A stretch of 64,000 bases of DNA from Roseibium album (GTDB taxonomy: Bacteria; Pseudomonadota; Alphaproteobacteria; Rhizobiales; Stappiaceae): assembly GCA_001404055.1 (NCBI GenBank), contig CXTY01000014.1, forward strand, positions 434,001 through 498,000, given 5' to 3'. A program made the translations under genes and the position numbers. Positions 34,092-42,755 of the stretch are shown here, one piece after another. Every line of letters begins with the position of its first letter. Within the stretch, counting starts at the first letter, position 1. The notes below the pieces were generated by a model. The model worked only from the letters and a program-made list of their open reading frames with translations, was not told the origin of the DNA and searched no databases.

Positions 34092-34997
34092 CTAGCGGTA
34101 GTCCGCCTCCCAGTATGCTGGCCTTCCGTATTTGGCGATTAGAAAGTCGACGAGACTCGTCACTTTGGGCGGAATAAACTTGGCAGGTGGATAGACCGCG
34201 TAAATATTTCCGACCCGCGCGATCGGATAGTTCTCCATGACAGCCACGAGCCGACCATCGCGAAGATCTTCCCAAACATGCGCCAAAGATTTGACGGTCA
34301 GGCCAAGGCCGTGGATCGCTGCATCATAGGCAAAGTCACCACTGTCGCCAGAAACGACAGGATCTTCCACGTGATGGGCGATTTCTCCCTCTGGCCCCTC
34401 GAAGTACCAAACCGGCATCGGATCAAAACCAACGCAATCATGATTACGCAAATCGTCGGTCGTTTTCGGTACGCCCTTGCGGGCAATATATGCAGGGCTC
34501 GCACACAAGACCCTGGGGTTTCCACCCAACTTGCGGGCAATCAAGCTCGAATCCGGCAAGGGAGCACCCCGAATTGCCATGTCATAGCCTTCCTGGACGA
34601 GGTCCACCATCCGGTCAGACATATCGACTTCGATCCGAACGTCGGGGTAAAGCTGCCTGTATTCCGCAAGATATGGCAGAATATGCTTTCGCCCAAAGAA
34701 GACATTAAGCGACAACTTCAGCGTTCCACGCGGCGTATCTTCTGCAGCATCAATCAGGGCCCGCGCCCTATCCATTTCTCCCAGCGCATTGCATGTGTGA
34801 CGCAGAAATACCTGTCCTGCTTCTGTCAGACCTATTCGCCGGGTGGTACGGGCAACGAGCTGCGAGCCGAGCTCCTTCTCCAGGTTGCTCAGCCGGCTAC
34901 TTGCGGCAGACGGGGAAAGCCCGAATTCCCTACCGGCAGCGGACAGACTGCCCAGCTCAGCCACACGTACGAAAAACTTCAGGTCGTCAAGTCGCAT
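34092..34997 (-). CDS. LysR family transcriptional regulator
   Basis: 301 residues. Winged helix at 1-60 (FFVRVAELGSLSAAGREFGLSPSAASSRLSNLEKELG, then RTTRRIGLTEAG), then a substrate-binding effector domain (RGTLKLSLNVFFGRKHILPYL, YDMAIRGAPLPDSSLIARKLG). Closest in feel to the large group that controls divergent oxidoreductase genes. No Shine-Dalgarno before ATG 34997. The divergent neighbour is a small basic protein gene, with overlapping palindromes between them. Confidence 0.93.
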   Translation of the reverse strand: MRLDDLKFFVRVAELGSLSAAGREFGLSPSAASSRLSNLEKELGSQLVARTTRRIGLTEAGQVFLRHTCNALGEMDRARALIDAAEDTPRGTLKLSLNVFFGRKHILPYLAEYRQLYPDVRIEVDMSDRMVDLVQEGYDMAIRGAPLPDSSLIARKLGGNPRVLCASPAYIARKGVPKTTDDLRNHDCVGFDPMPVWYFEGPEGEIAHHVEDPVVSGDSGDFAYDAAIHGLGLTVKSLAHVWEDLRDGRLVAVMENYPIARVGNIYAVYPPAKFIPPKVTSLVDFLIAKYGRPAYWEADYR

Positions 34998-35006
34998 TAT
35001 ACGAAA

Positions 35007-35024
35007 CTTTCGAAAGATATCTTT
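35007..35024. promoter_or_regulatory. Overlapping palindromes between lysR and a small gene
   Basis: CTTTCGAAAG (35007-35016) and AAAGATATCTTT (35013-35024) are perfect palindromes sharing AAAG. They lie 9 bases upstream of the lysR start and 69 upstream of the divergent gene, a fitting place for a LysR or other operator. Confidence 0.45.
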
Positions 35025-35093
35025 GAGATTAGCCCAATTCTTCGATGAAACTCAACATGAGATAACAGGCTCGCAAACTTGAAGGAGCTTGAA

Positions 35094-35285
35094 ATGATCC
35101 ACACCGGCAACATTTATGAAAAACGTGCTCGCGCTGCCCGTCACCACGAATTGAGGGCCATGACACGTGCCATATCCGGATTTCTGTTTTTGAACCTGCG
35201 CACCCAAAAGAACAATCGCAGGGCGGAAATCAGTGTTCCACACCACGCCAATGATCAGGAGACGCAAGAGAATCGCGCGGCTTGA
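35094..35285 (+). CDS. Small basic protein divergent from lysR
   Basis: 63 residues from ATG 35094, with AAGGAG 8 bases ahead. Not assigned to a family. Strongly basic N-terminal half (YEKRARAARHHELRAMTRAISGF), a short hydrophobic stretch (FLFLNLR) and a polar tail. The layout recalls small Arg-rich alphaproteobacterial proteins of the DUF1127 sort, without its diagnostic motif. Likely a regulatory target of the LysR protein. Confidence 0.55.
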   Translation: MIHTGNIYEKRARAARHHELRAMTRAISGFLFLNLRTQKNNRRAEISVPHHANDQETQENRAA

Positions 35286-35305
35286 ACCCGCGCGGTGGTA
35301 TCGAA

Positions 35306-37249
35306 CTATTTTGCTGGAACGTAATCGGCCGTCTGTCCACGCGTGACGATACCGAGGTCGTCGTTCTCCCGTGCAGCCCGCAGACGTTCTTCTGCCTCAT
35401 CGGCCTCGCGCTGACGGGCCCACATGGACGCATAAAGGCCATCGGCTTCCAGCAGTTCAATATGAGTTCCACGTTCAGCGATCTGCCCAGCTTCCAGAAC
35501 TATGATCTGATCAGCTTTCACCACGGTTGAAAGACGGTGAGCAATGACAAGTGTCGTGCGGTTTTGAGAAACCTCATCAAGAGCCGATTGAATTTCCCGC
35601 TCGGTATGGGTGTCGAGAGCAGAAGTTGCCTCGTCGAGGATCAGGATTGGAGGTGATTTCAAAATTGTGCGGGCTATCGCGACGCGCTGTTTTTCACCGC
35701 CGGACAATTTCAGTCCGCGTTCGCCAACTTCTGAGGCATAACCGTGTGGCAAATTTTCAATAAAATCATGGATCTGCGCCATACGCGCAGCTTCCCTGAC
35801 CTCTTCATCCGTGGCGTCCGGGCGGCCATAACGAATGTTATAGGCGATGGTATCGTTGAAGAGCACGGTGTCCTGAGGAACCATGCCGATTGAATGACGC
35901 ACGCTTCCCTGGGTAACGTCCCGAACGTCCTGACCGTCTATTTCGACCGCGCCGCCAGTCACATCGTAAAACCGGAACAAGAGTCTGGAAATCGTTGATT
36001 TGCCAGCCCCGGATGGTCCCACAATGGCAATGGTTTTCCCGGCAGGCACCTCGAAATCGATACCTTTCAGAATCGACCGCTCTTTATCGTAGTGAAAATG
36101 GACATCCTTGAAGGCAATCGTTCCTTCAACCGCGTGCAAGGGCTTTGCATTCTCCTTGTCCTTTATCTCTGCTGGTACCATCAGCAGATCAAACATGGAT
36201 TCAATGTCGACCAAACCCTGCCTTATCTCACGATAGAGGAAGCCAATGAAATTCAAAGGTATGGAGATCTGCATCAGGAGCGCGTTGATGAGAACGAAAT
36301 CACCGATGTTCTGCTCTCCAGCCATCACAGCCCTGGCAGACAAAGCCATGCAGATTGCCATGCCTATGCCAAGTATCACGGTCTGTCCGAGATTGAGCCA
36401 GGCTAAAGACGTCCAGGTTTTAGTCGCCGCCGTTTCGTACTTGGCCATGGAAACATCGAAACGCTCCGCCTCCATATTTTCGTTGCCAAAATATTTGACG
36501 GTCTCAAAGTTCAGCAAACTGTCGATCGCCTTGGAATTGGCATCGGTATCGCTGTCATTCATTTCGCGGCGAATGGCAATGCGCCAGTTCGACGTCTTGA
36601 TGGTGAACCAGACATAGGCAACGATCATCACGGCGACGATGACCACGTACAAAACACCGAACTGATACCAGATGACCGCAGCCATGATGGCAAATTCAAG
36701 AATGGTCGGAAAACCGTTCAAAATGGTGAAGCGCACAATGGATTCAATGCCTTTGACACCACGCTCGATGACACGACTAAGGCCACCAGTGCGGCGGGCA
36801 AGATGAAACCTTAGGGACAGTTCATGCATGTGCCTGAAGGTCAGGTTTGCCAGTTGTCGCACCGCATGCTGGCCAACCCGGGCGAATAGTGCATCCCGCA
36901 ACTGGTTGAATGCGACCGCCAGGACGCGTGCAGCGTTATAGGCCAGCACAAGCATAACCGGCGCGACCAGAAAGACGGGCAAATCTGCCCCCTCACCTGT
37001 CAAAGCGTCGGTCGCCCATGCAAAGAAGTAGGGAGACAGAACCGTCACGAATTTCGCGATGACCAGAGCAAACACCGCCATCAAAACACGCTGTTTCAGA
37101 TCAGGACGATCTGACGGCCAGATATAGGGCCACAGATTTGCAAGCGTGGACAGCGTATTACCTTCGTCCGCACTCACGGTTTTTTGCGCTGAATTGCTGC
37201 CTGTTCCCGCCGGACTTTTGTTCGGCGAGGTAGCTGAGGTGTCTGTCAC
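35306..37249 (-). CDS. ATM1-type ABC exporter
   Basis: 647-residue half-transporter: six membrane helices in residues 50-360, then an ATPase with Walker A GPSGAGKST, signature LSGGEKQR and Walker B ILILDEATSALD. RRTGGLSRVIERGVKGIESIVRF, FLYREIRQGLVDIESMF and NFETVKYFGNE are hallmarks of the ATM1/HMT1 family, which exports glutathione-linked compounds tied to Fe-S cluster assembly or heavy-metal detoxification. Followed downstream on the opposite strand by a small basic gene and preceded by a Cys-rich ArsR regulator 39 bases upstream, probably in one operon. Confidence 0.95.
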   Translation of the reverse strand: MTDTSATSPNKSPAGTGSNSAQKTVSADEGNTLSTLANLWPYIWPSDRPDLKQRVLMAVFALVIAKFVTVLSPYFFAWATDALTGEGADLPVFLVAPVMLVLAYNAARVLAVAFNQLRDALFARVGQHAVRQLANLTFRHMHELSLRFHLARRTGGLSRVIERGVKGIESIVRFTILNGFPTILEFAIMAAVIWYQFGVLYVVIVAVMIVAYVWFTIKTSNWRIAIRREMNDSDTDANSKAIDSLLNFETVKYFGNENMEAERFDVSMAKYETAATKTWTSLAWLNLGQTVILGIGMAICMALSARAVMAGEQNIGDFVLINALLMQISIPLNFIGFLYREIRQGLVDIESMFDLLMVPAEIKDKENAKPLHAVEGTIAFKDVHFHYDKERSILKGIDFEVPAGKTIAIVGPSGAGKSTISRLLFRFYDVTGGAVEIDGQDVRDVTQGSVRHSIGMVPQDTVLFNDTIAYNIRYGRPDATDEEVREAARMAQIHDFIENLPHGYASEVGERGLKLSGGEKQRVAIARTILKSPPILILDEATSALDTHTEREIQSALDEVSQNRTTLVIAHRLSTVVKADQIIVLEAGQIAERGTHIELLEADGLYASMWARQREADEAEERLRAARENDDLGIVTRGQTADYVPAK

Positions 37250-37288
37250 ACAGTATCTCCGGGCCGCACAATGCGGCCGTTCTTGGAA

Positions 37289-37681
37289 TTAGCCGGTTTG
37301 CGCGGCGCTTTTTGCAGTTAGTTCACTTCGGCTCGGTCGCAGGGTTTTGAGGCAGCCCCAAAATTCCTTCGAGCAATGCTCGGCCTGACTGAGCTTGTCC
37401 CAGTTCAACAGGTAGTGGCAGTTTCGGCCACGTTGATCGCAGATCAAAAGACCCGCATCCTTCAGCACTTGCAAATGCTGAGAGACGGTGGATTGCGCGA
37501 GAGGCAGATGGTTTACGATCTCGCCACAACAGGCATCTTCCTGTGTCGCAAGTTGTTTGATTATTGCCAGTCGTGCGGGGTGGCCAAGCGCGCGAAAAAT
37601 CGACGCCAAATCCTCGCAACTTGCCAGACAGTCTTTAGAAGACGAACAGCCTGCATCAGACGGAGTTTCCGTCGCGCTCAT
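37289..37681 (-). CDS. ArsR family regulator, Cys-rich
   Basis: 130 residues with a winged helix (IFRALGHPARLAIIKQLATQEDACCGEIVNHLPLAQSTVSQHLQVLKDAGLL). Cysteines cluster near the N-terminus (CSSSKDCLASC) and beside the recognition helix (DACCGEIV), placed like the metal-sensing site of ArsR/SmtB proteins. A metal sensor controlling the ATM1-type exporter directly downstream is the simplest reading; inference. GAGGGA lies 8 bases before ATG 37681. Confidence 0.9.
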   Translation of the reverse strand: MSATETPSDAGCSSSKDCLASCEDLASIFRALGHPARLAIIKQLATQEDACCGEIVNHLPLAQSTVSQHLQVLKDAGLLICDQRGRNCHYLLNWDKLSQAEHCSKEFWGCLKTLRPSRSELTAKSAAQTG

Positions 37682-37766
37682 CAAATTGTTCCCTCACTCA
37701 CGAATCCGTGTCTCATCGGTGATATACGATGAATAGATAAAATTTCAAGAAGTTCAAACAAAATTG

Positions 37767-37795
37767 GGCGGGAAACCAAATTGATTTCCCGCCCG
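37767..37795 (-). terminator. Terminator of the LysM protein gene
   Basis: GGGCGGGAAA and TTTCCCGCCC form a perfect 10-bp stem with a 9-base loop. Read on the minus strand it is followed by AATTTTGTTT, 24 bases after the LysM gene's stop. Confidence 0.8.
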
Positions 37796-37819
37796 AATTG
37801 TTAGTTCTGAAATCGGATA

Positions 37820-39565
37820 TCAACCGTTTCGTTCAGTGTCTTCTTTTGGCTCTGGCCAGTTCAGGTCACCTTCCGGTGTCAGGAAAACCTGCCCCGGGTA
37901 GATGAGATCCGGATTACGGATCTGATCCTGGTTAGCCTGATAGATGGTGGTGTAGCGAACACCATCACCATAAAGCCGGCGGGAAATGCGCCACAGATTA
38001 TCACCCTTGCGAATGATAACAACCGGCAAGGCTCTTTGAACTTCCGCACCCTGGTTTTGAGTGCCACCACCTGCACCGGTCGCCACGACCTTGGTGAGAA
38101 CGATCTGCTGTTCCTTTTCTTTTTCAAATGTTACAGCGGCCCGCGCATCAACGGAACTTCCGTCATCTCCAACGAGATCGGCCCGGACTTCAACGTTGCC
38201 TTCCGGAACATTCTTGTCGCCTTCAACCAGCCACTTGCCGCTGGAATTAACCTGGGCTTCGCCCTGAAAGTCATCACCAACATAAACACGCACAGAGGAT
38301 CCAGGCTCACCGGTGCCTGCAACAAACACTTTATCCTTTTCCGATTCAACGGCCTCAACGGTGACCGTTGGTGCTGGAACTTCCAACTGAGGTTTCTCGG
38401 CAGATTGTGCGCTTGCTTCAGCGGTTACAGATACCGCAGGCGGAGCCTGCTCGGTTTGACTGTCCGCTGTAGCGGTTTCTGTCGGCTGCGGCGCTGCTTC
38501 TGATGTTGCCGGCTTCTCGAGCGGAACCGGTTGCGCGGTTTCAGTGGTCGCGGGAGCCGTCGGCTCATTGCCATCGCTGTTTGCGGTCGTATTTAGATTT
38601 TCCTGCGGCTGCGGCTGGATATTCTCTTCGCCAACACTGGCCTGCTGGGTGTCTTGGTCCTGATTACCCGTCGCTTCTGCTGTCACTGGAGCCTGAGGTT
38701 GTTCGGAAGCCTTTTTGTCAGTGGCAGTAGTCGTCGCTGCTGTCTCGTTTTCATCTGTGGCAGGAGCAATCGTGGTGTCCTCGGTAACCGCCACGGTCGG
38801 TTCAGTTGACGCTGGAGCCTGTTCCGAGGCGGAAGGAGCTGCGGCAACAACAGTTTCACCGGACTGAGCACCTCTTGGTGTGCTTGTATCCGCTGATGCA
38901 GCCACCTGCTCGTTTGTTGCCGGCGAAGTTCCACCGGACTGAGCGACTTGCTGCTCGGCCTCAGGCTTTTGCAAGATGTCGGATGGTCCATCCGCGGTGT
39001 TCAGCACCACGAGAGGCTGTTCGGTACCACCTTCGGGAACGGAGACTGCCAACCGCTGTTCGGACTGTTCGATGGAAGCGCCCTTTTCGTCATGCACCTC
39101 CAAAGCCACGTCATAGTCACCCGGCTTGAGTGGTTCATCCAGGATGATTGTCCACTCGCCTGCTTCGTTAGCGATGCTCTTGCCAACCACTTTGCCATTG
39201 GCAGTCAGCGCGACAATAGCCCCTGCGTCAGACCGGCCGGCAACGACTGTTTCGCCTGTCGGTTCAACCCCCACGACGTCGAAGCTTGGACCTGCGACAG
39301 GAGCATCCGGAGCGACATCTGGTCCACTTTGATCCTGCACGATTTCAGTCGGCGCGGATTGTCCTGTTCCAGATGTTTGATCCGGCGAACCGGACACGGC
39401 CTGCGTTTCAGAGCCGTCAGATTTTGTGGTTGGCGCCGAGACGGTTTCAGCTGGTTCCTGAAACGGCAGGTGACCGGTGTCACGATAAACATAAGCCGTT
39501 GCCAATGCGGCCAGTCCAACCGGCACCGCAAAAATCAAAGTCCAGATCAAAGTCTGCTTATTCAT
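37820..39565 (-). CDS. LysM-domain envelope protein with low-complexity middle
   Basis: 581 residues from ATG 39565 (AGGA 8 bases ahead). One membrane helix near the N-terminus (LIWTLIFAVPVGLAALATAYVY), an Ig-like domain (about 100-190, PGDYDVALEVHDEKGAS), a long Pro/Thr/Ala/Glu/Gln-rich region of about 200 residues, a second Ig-like domain (GEPGSSVRVYVGDDFQGEAQ) and a C-terminal LysM (VIIRKGDNLWRISRRLYGDG...YPGQVFLTP) that should bind peptidoglycan. Likely spans the periplasm as an anchor or spacer. Well known architecture in Hyphomicrobiales; function unresolved. Confidence 0.9.
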   Translation of the reverse strand: MNKQTLIWTLIFAVPVGLAALATAYVYRDTGHLPFQEPAETVSAPTTKSDGSETQAVSGSPDQTSGTGQSAPTEIVQDQSGPDVAPDAPVAGPSFDVVGVEPTGETVVAGRSDAGAIVALTANGKVVGKSIANEAGEWTIILDEPLKPGDYDVALEVHDEKGASIEQSEQRLAVSVPEGGTEQPLVVLNTADGPSDILQKPEAEQQVAQSGGTSPATNEQVAASADTSTPRGAQSGETVVAAAPSASEQAPASTEPTVAVTEDTTIAPATDENETAATTTATDKKASEQPQAPVTAEATGNQDQDTQQASVGEENIQPQPQENLNTTANSDGNEPTAPATTETAQPVPLEKPATSEAAPQPTETATADSQTEQAPPAVSVTAEASAQSAEKPQLEVPAPTVTVEAVESEKDKVFVAGTGEPGSSVRVYVGDDFQGEAQVNSSGKWLVEGDKNVPEGNVEVRADLVGDDGSSVDARAAVTFEKEKEQQIVLTKVVATGAGGGTQNQGAEVQRALPVVIIRKGDNLWRISRRLYGDGVRYTTIYQANQDQIRNPDLIYPGQVFLTPEGDLNWPEPKEDTERNG

Positions 39566-39779
39566 TTTATTGTCCTGCCAGGTCAGCAGAGCTTCCAGCT
39601 CATGCTCGCCTGTATCTGTCCCCTTATTGCGCAGCAGTGCCCGCAATCTTCACAAGTTTTTGTCTACCGCCATGCATAGCCCCCTTTTGCGGGCGCGGCA
39701 AGAAAACCTGCTTGTGAACCAAAGCCTTTCAAACAGAATGCTTGACCTCATGGTGAACACAATGCCACATCTTTGCGTC

Positions 39780-40397
39780 ATGAATACGGTTTCAAAAAAT
39801 CAGCTCACAAGTGTCTGTGTCTATTGCGGCTCAAGCTTTGGATCAGACTCTACCCATGAAGCAGCAGCAACCCGGCTGGGCCAGCTCATCGCCGAAGCAG
39901 GGCTTCGTCTCGTTTACGGAGGTGGGTCTGTCGGCCTCATGGGAACGGTCGCCAACTCTGCACTGGAATCCGGCGGCAAGGTCACGGGCATTATCCCTCA
40001 CTTCCTGGAAAAACGGGAAGTCATGCTGGAATCCCTGGAAGATCTGATCATCACCAAGGACATGCATGAACGCAAACACCTGATGTTTCAGAAATCAGAT
40101 GCCTTCATTGCCTTGCCTGGTGGCATTGGCACGCTTGAAGAGGCTGTCGAGATGATGACATGGGCTCAACTTGGTCAGCACCGCAAGCCGGTTATCCTGG
40201 CAAACATAAACGGTTTCTGGTCGCCACTTCTGGAACTTCTGGATCACATGCGCGCGCAAGGGTATATCCGCCCGGAAACGGAGGTCCCTTACCTGGTTGC
40301 CAAAAAGATTGAAGATATATTGCCGCTACTCAGACAAGCCATGTCTGGAAAATCACAACCGCCTCCAGGTGAAGTCGCGTCAATAACCGACCTTTGA
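39780..40397 (+). CDS. LOG family protein (nucleotide 5'-monophosphate phosphoribohydrolase type)
   Basis: 205 residues from ATG 39780. The LOG signature is complete: YGGGSVGLMG for nucleotide binding and PGGIGTLEE with the catalytic Glu, plus MHERKHLMF. The family splits cytokinin riboside or other purine nucleotide monophosphates into base and ribose 5-phosphate; TIGR00730 type. The frame is open back to 39570, but that stretch has no family resemblance; ATG 39750 is a lesser alternative. Confidence 0.92.
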   Translation: MNTVSKNQLTSVCVYCGSSFGSDSTHEAAATRLGQLIAEAGLRLVYGGGSVGLMGTVANSALESGGKVTGIIPHFLEKREVMLESLEDLIITKDMHERKHLMFQKSDAFIALPGGIGTLEEAVEMMTWAQLGQHRKPVILANINGFWSPLLELLDHMRAQGYIRPETEVPYLVAKKIEDILPLLRQAMSGKSQPPPGEVASITDL

Positions 40398-40525
40398 GTC
40401 ATTACCTTCGGGACGTTTTGATTTCAGAACACGTCGGAGATGTAAAAAAATTGTTTGAAATCAAATTGATGTTGTCTGAATTGAATAGTACCGTCGCATA
40501 AGAAACCGCAGCAACAGGCTATTGC

Positions 40526-41779
40526 ATGCAGACCACCCTATTGGTTGAAGATGCATCGTTTTTTGAAAAAGCGATCGTCAAAAAATTGCATGAAGTCGGA
40601 CGGCACCAGATTATGGTGGCCCGCAGCTACGCTGAAGCTGAAAGTTGTCTGAACCTGCCCATCGGCGAGCCGGACCTGGCTCTGGTTGATCTAACGCTGC
40701 CTGATGCCCTCAACGGAGAAATCGTCGACCTGTGCCGTACGTGGAACATTCCCACGATTGTCTTCACAGGCCGATTCGACCCCAAGACCCGAAAAAAGGT
40801 GCTTGGAAAAGGAGTGATTGACTACGTCCTGAAGGATTCTCCGGGCAGTTTGAATTATGTCGCGGAGTTGATCCGCAAGCTGGCTCATAACCCCAAAATT
40901 GGCATCCTTGTTGTCGATGATGCTCCCATTGAAAGAGAGGCTATTTCTCAAATAGTCTCCAAACACCTCTACAAGGTCTACCAGGCACAATCTACAGATG
41001 AGGCACTAAAAGTTCTGGAAGAGAAAAAGGATATCAAGCTCGTTCTCTCAGACTATTTCATGCCAGAAAAAGACGGATTTACGTTTCTGAAAACAATCCG
41101 CAGAATCTATAGTCCTGAGCAGGTCGGTGTCATTGGAATGTCCTCATATGCCAGCTCGGAAAACCGTGTACGCTTTCTGAAATACGGTGCTGCCGATTTT
41201 GTCGACAAGAATTGTTCACCCGAAGAACTGCTACTGCGCATCTCCCAGAATCTGGATTACATCTATCGTATTGATGAGCTGAACAACCTTGCAATGCGGG
41301 ATGCCCTCACAGGGCTCTACAATCGGCGTTTCCTGCTGGAACAGGGACCAACTGCGATAAAATCCTGGTCCGAAGAAACACATGCAAAAAACTGGGTTGC
41401 TCTGCTGGATCTGGATTCCTTTAAGGAAGTCAATGACAAACTTGGGCACGATTTTGGAGATGTTGTTCTCACCAGTTTTGCGCGACACCTTTCGGTGCTG
41501 GGTAATGAGAACGATATTGTGGCGCGCCTGGGTGGCGACGAATTCTGTGTGGTGTTTCATGACAGGACCGAAGAAGCCGTCGTTGATTGCCTTGAAAACC
41601 TGCTGACCAAGCTGGAAACTTCGCCCGTTGAACACAATGGCGACGAACACAATATCCGTACCAGCATCGGTCTTGCGTCGCTGCAGCATGGCAAACTCAC
41701 CAAGGCGATGAAGGAAGCGGACAAACGACTCTATGCTGCAAAGCGCACTGGCCGCAGTCAGCTTGTGTATTCGGACTGA
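40526..41779 (+). CDS. Diguanylate cyclase with two receiver domains (PleD-like)
   Basis: 417 residues: receiver 1 (phospho-acceptor Asp55, Lys103), receiver 2 (Asp176, Lys228) and a GGDEF domain with intact GGDEF at 336-340. It would make cyclic di-GMP upon phosphorylation. The allosteric product-inhibition site RxxD, normally five residues ahead, reads NEND, so feedback inhibition is probably absent. Architecture is that of PleD. No partner kinase is adjacent. Confidence 0.93.
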   Translation: MQTTLLVEDASFFEKAIVKKLHEVGRHQIMVARSYAEAESCLNLPIGEPDLALVDLTLPDALNGEIVDLCRTWNIPTIVFTGRFDPKTRKKVLGKGVIDYVLKDSPGSLNYVAELIRKLAHNPKIGILVVDDAPIEREAISQIVSKHLYKVYQAQSTDEALKVLEEKKDIKLVLSDYFMPEKDGFTFLKTIRRIYSPEQVGVIGMSSYASSENRVRFLKYGAADFVDKNCSPEELLLRISQNLDYIYRIDELNNLAMRDALTGLYNRRFLLEQGPTAIKSWSEETHAKNWVALLDLDSFKEVNDKLGHDFGDVVLTSFARHLSVLGNENDIVARLGGDEFCVVFHDRTEEAVVDCLENLLTKLETSPVEHNGDEHNIRTSIGLASLQHGKLTKAMKEADKRLYAAKRTGRSQLVYSD

Positions 41780-41791
41780 AGGTCTAAGTCT

Positions 41792-42712
41792 TCAAGCTGG
41801 ATTTGGCCGTCGTCGAAAGCGTCTCCAGCTGTCGTATGTGAAAATAACCAGGGCTCCCCAGATCATCGCGAAAGCAATCAACTTGGACTGTTCGAGCGGC
41901 TCACCCCAAATATAGACAGCCATGAGGAAGTGCATCGAGGGAGCGATATATTGCATCAGCCCCAACATGAAGAGCGGGAGCCGGCGGGCTGCTGAAGAAA
42001 AGCAAATCAGCGGCAAAGCGGTGACAATCCCTGTTCCGGCAACCGCAGCAAGTACTGGAAGGTTATTCAGGATCAACGCGTCCTCTCCCCAGCTCAAGCT
42101 CAGCAACACATATCCGACAGCCAGCGGGAATAGCAGAACTGTTTCGACGAAAAGACCAGGCGTGGCCTTCACTGGCGTTACTTTGCGGATGTATCCATAA
42201 CCGGCAAAAGAGAAGGCAAGCACGAGGGAAACCCATGGTAGCCCGCCTGCTAGAACCGCTTGAAGGACCACCGCGAATGCCGCTATCGCAACGGCTATCC
42301 CCTGCCCGAGTGAAAGCCGTTCATGCAGAATGACGAGCCCAACCAGGATGCTGACCAGCGGATTGATGAAATAGCCAAGCGACACATCGAGGACCTGTTT
42401 ATTGGCAATTGCCCACACAAACACGAGCCAATTCACCGCAATCAAGGCTGATGAGCCTGTCAGAGCCATCAATATCTTTGGTTCACGAAAAATCTGACGC
42501 ACTTCGGGCCAGCGACCGCGAAAATACAGAAAAAGCCCCACGAACAAGACAGACCAAAGGATCCTGTGGGAGACAACAAGATCGGCAGGTACCGTGTCCG
42601 TCAGCTTGTAATACGCTGGGAAAAAGCCCCACATGCCATAGGCAGCCAGGCCGAAAAGCAGGCCATGACGGAATTCTTCATTCGCCTCGGCATTCACAAC
42701 CGGCTGCGACAT
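41792..42712 (-). CDS. rarD: EamA family transporter RarD
   Basis: 306 residues with ten hydrophobic helices of the drug/metabolite exporter superfamily. RarD features include the start (GLLFGLAAYGMWGFFPAYYKL), ELVSHRILWSV-like VVSHRILWSV, and NWLVFVWAIANKQVLDVSLGYFINPL. Substrate undetermined; resistance to chloramphenicol was reported for a related protein. AAAGG 8 bases before ATG. The gene is convergent with the two-receiver cyclase. Confidence 0.93.
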   Translation of the reverse strand: MSQPVVNAEANEEFRHGLLFGLAAYGMWGFFPAYYKLTDTVPADLVVSHRILWSVLFVGLFLYFRGRWPEVRQIFREPKILMALTGSSALIAVNWLVFVWAIANKQVLDVSLGYFINPLVSILVGLVILHERLSLGQGIAVAIAAFAVVLQAVLAGGLPWVSLVLAFSFAGYGYIRKVTPVKATPGLFVETVLLFPLAVGYVLLSLSWGEDALILNNLPVLAAVAGTGIVTALPLICFSSAARRLPLFMLGLMQYIAPSMHFLMAVYIWGEPLEQSKLIAFAMIWGALVIFTYDSWRRFRRRPNPA

Positions 42713-42755
42713 CGATCTGACCTTTCTGGGATCTTGCCTTTCGGACGCCTTAACT

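Noticed and set aside
33826..34095. Plus-strand frame between psd and lysR (89 codons)
   Set aside because: The last 55 codons are protein-like, but the only start lies antisense to psd and there is no ribosome binding site. Possibly a gene remnant; not strong enough to list.
34278..35048. 256-codon plus-strand frame opposite lysR
   Set aside because: Fully antisense to a clear LysR protein; composition is not protein-like.
38948..39679. 243-codon plus-strand frame across the LysM gene
   Set aside because: Opposite a long low-complexity coding region; such regions readily leave antisense frames open. No recognisable domain.
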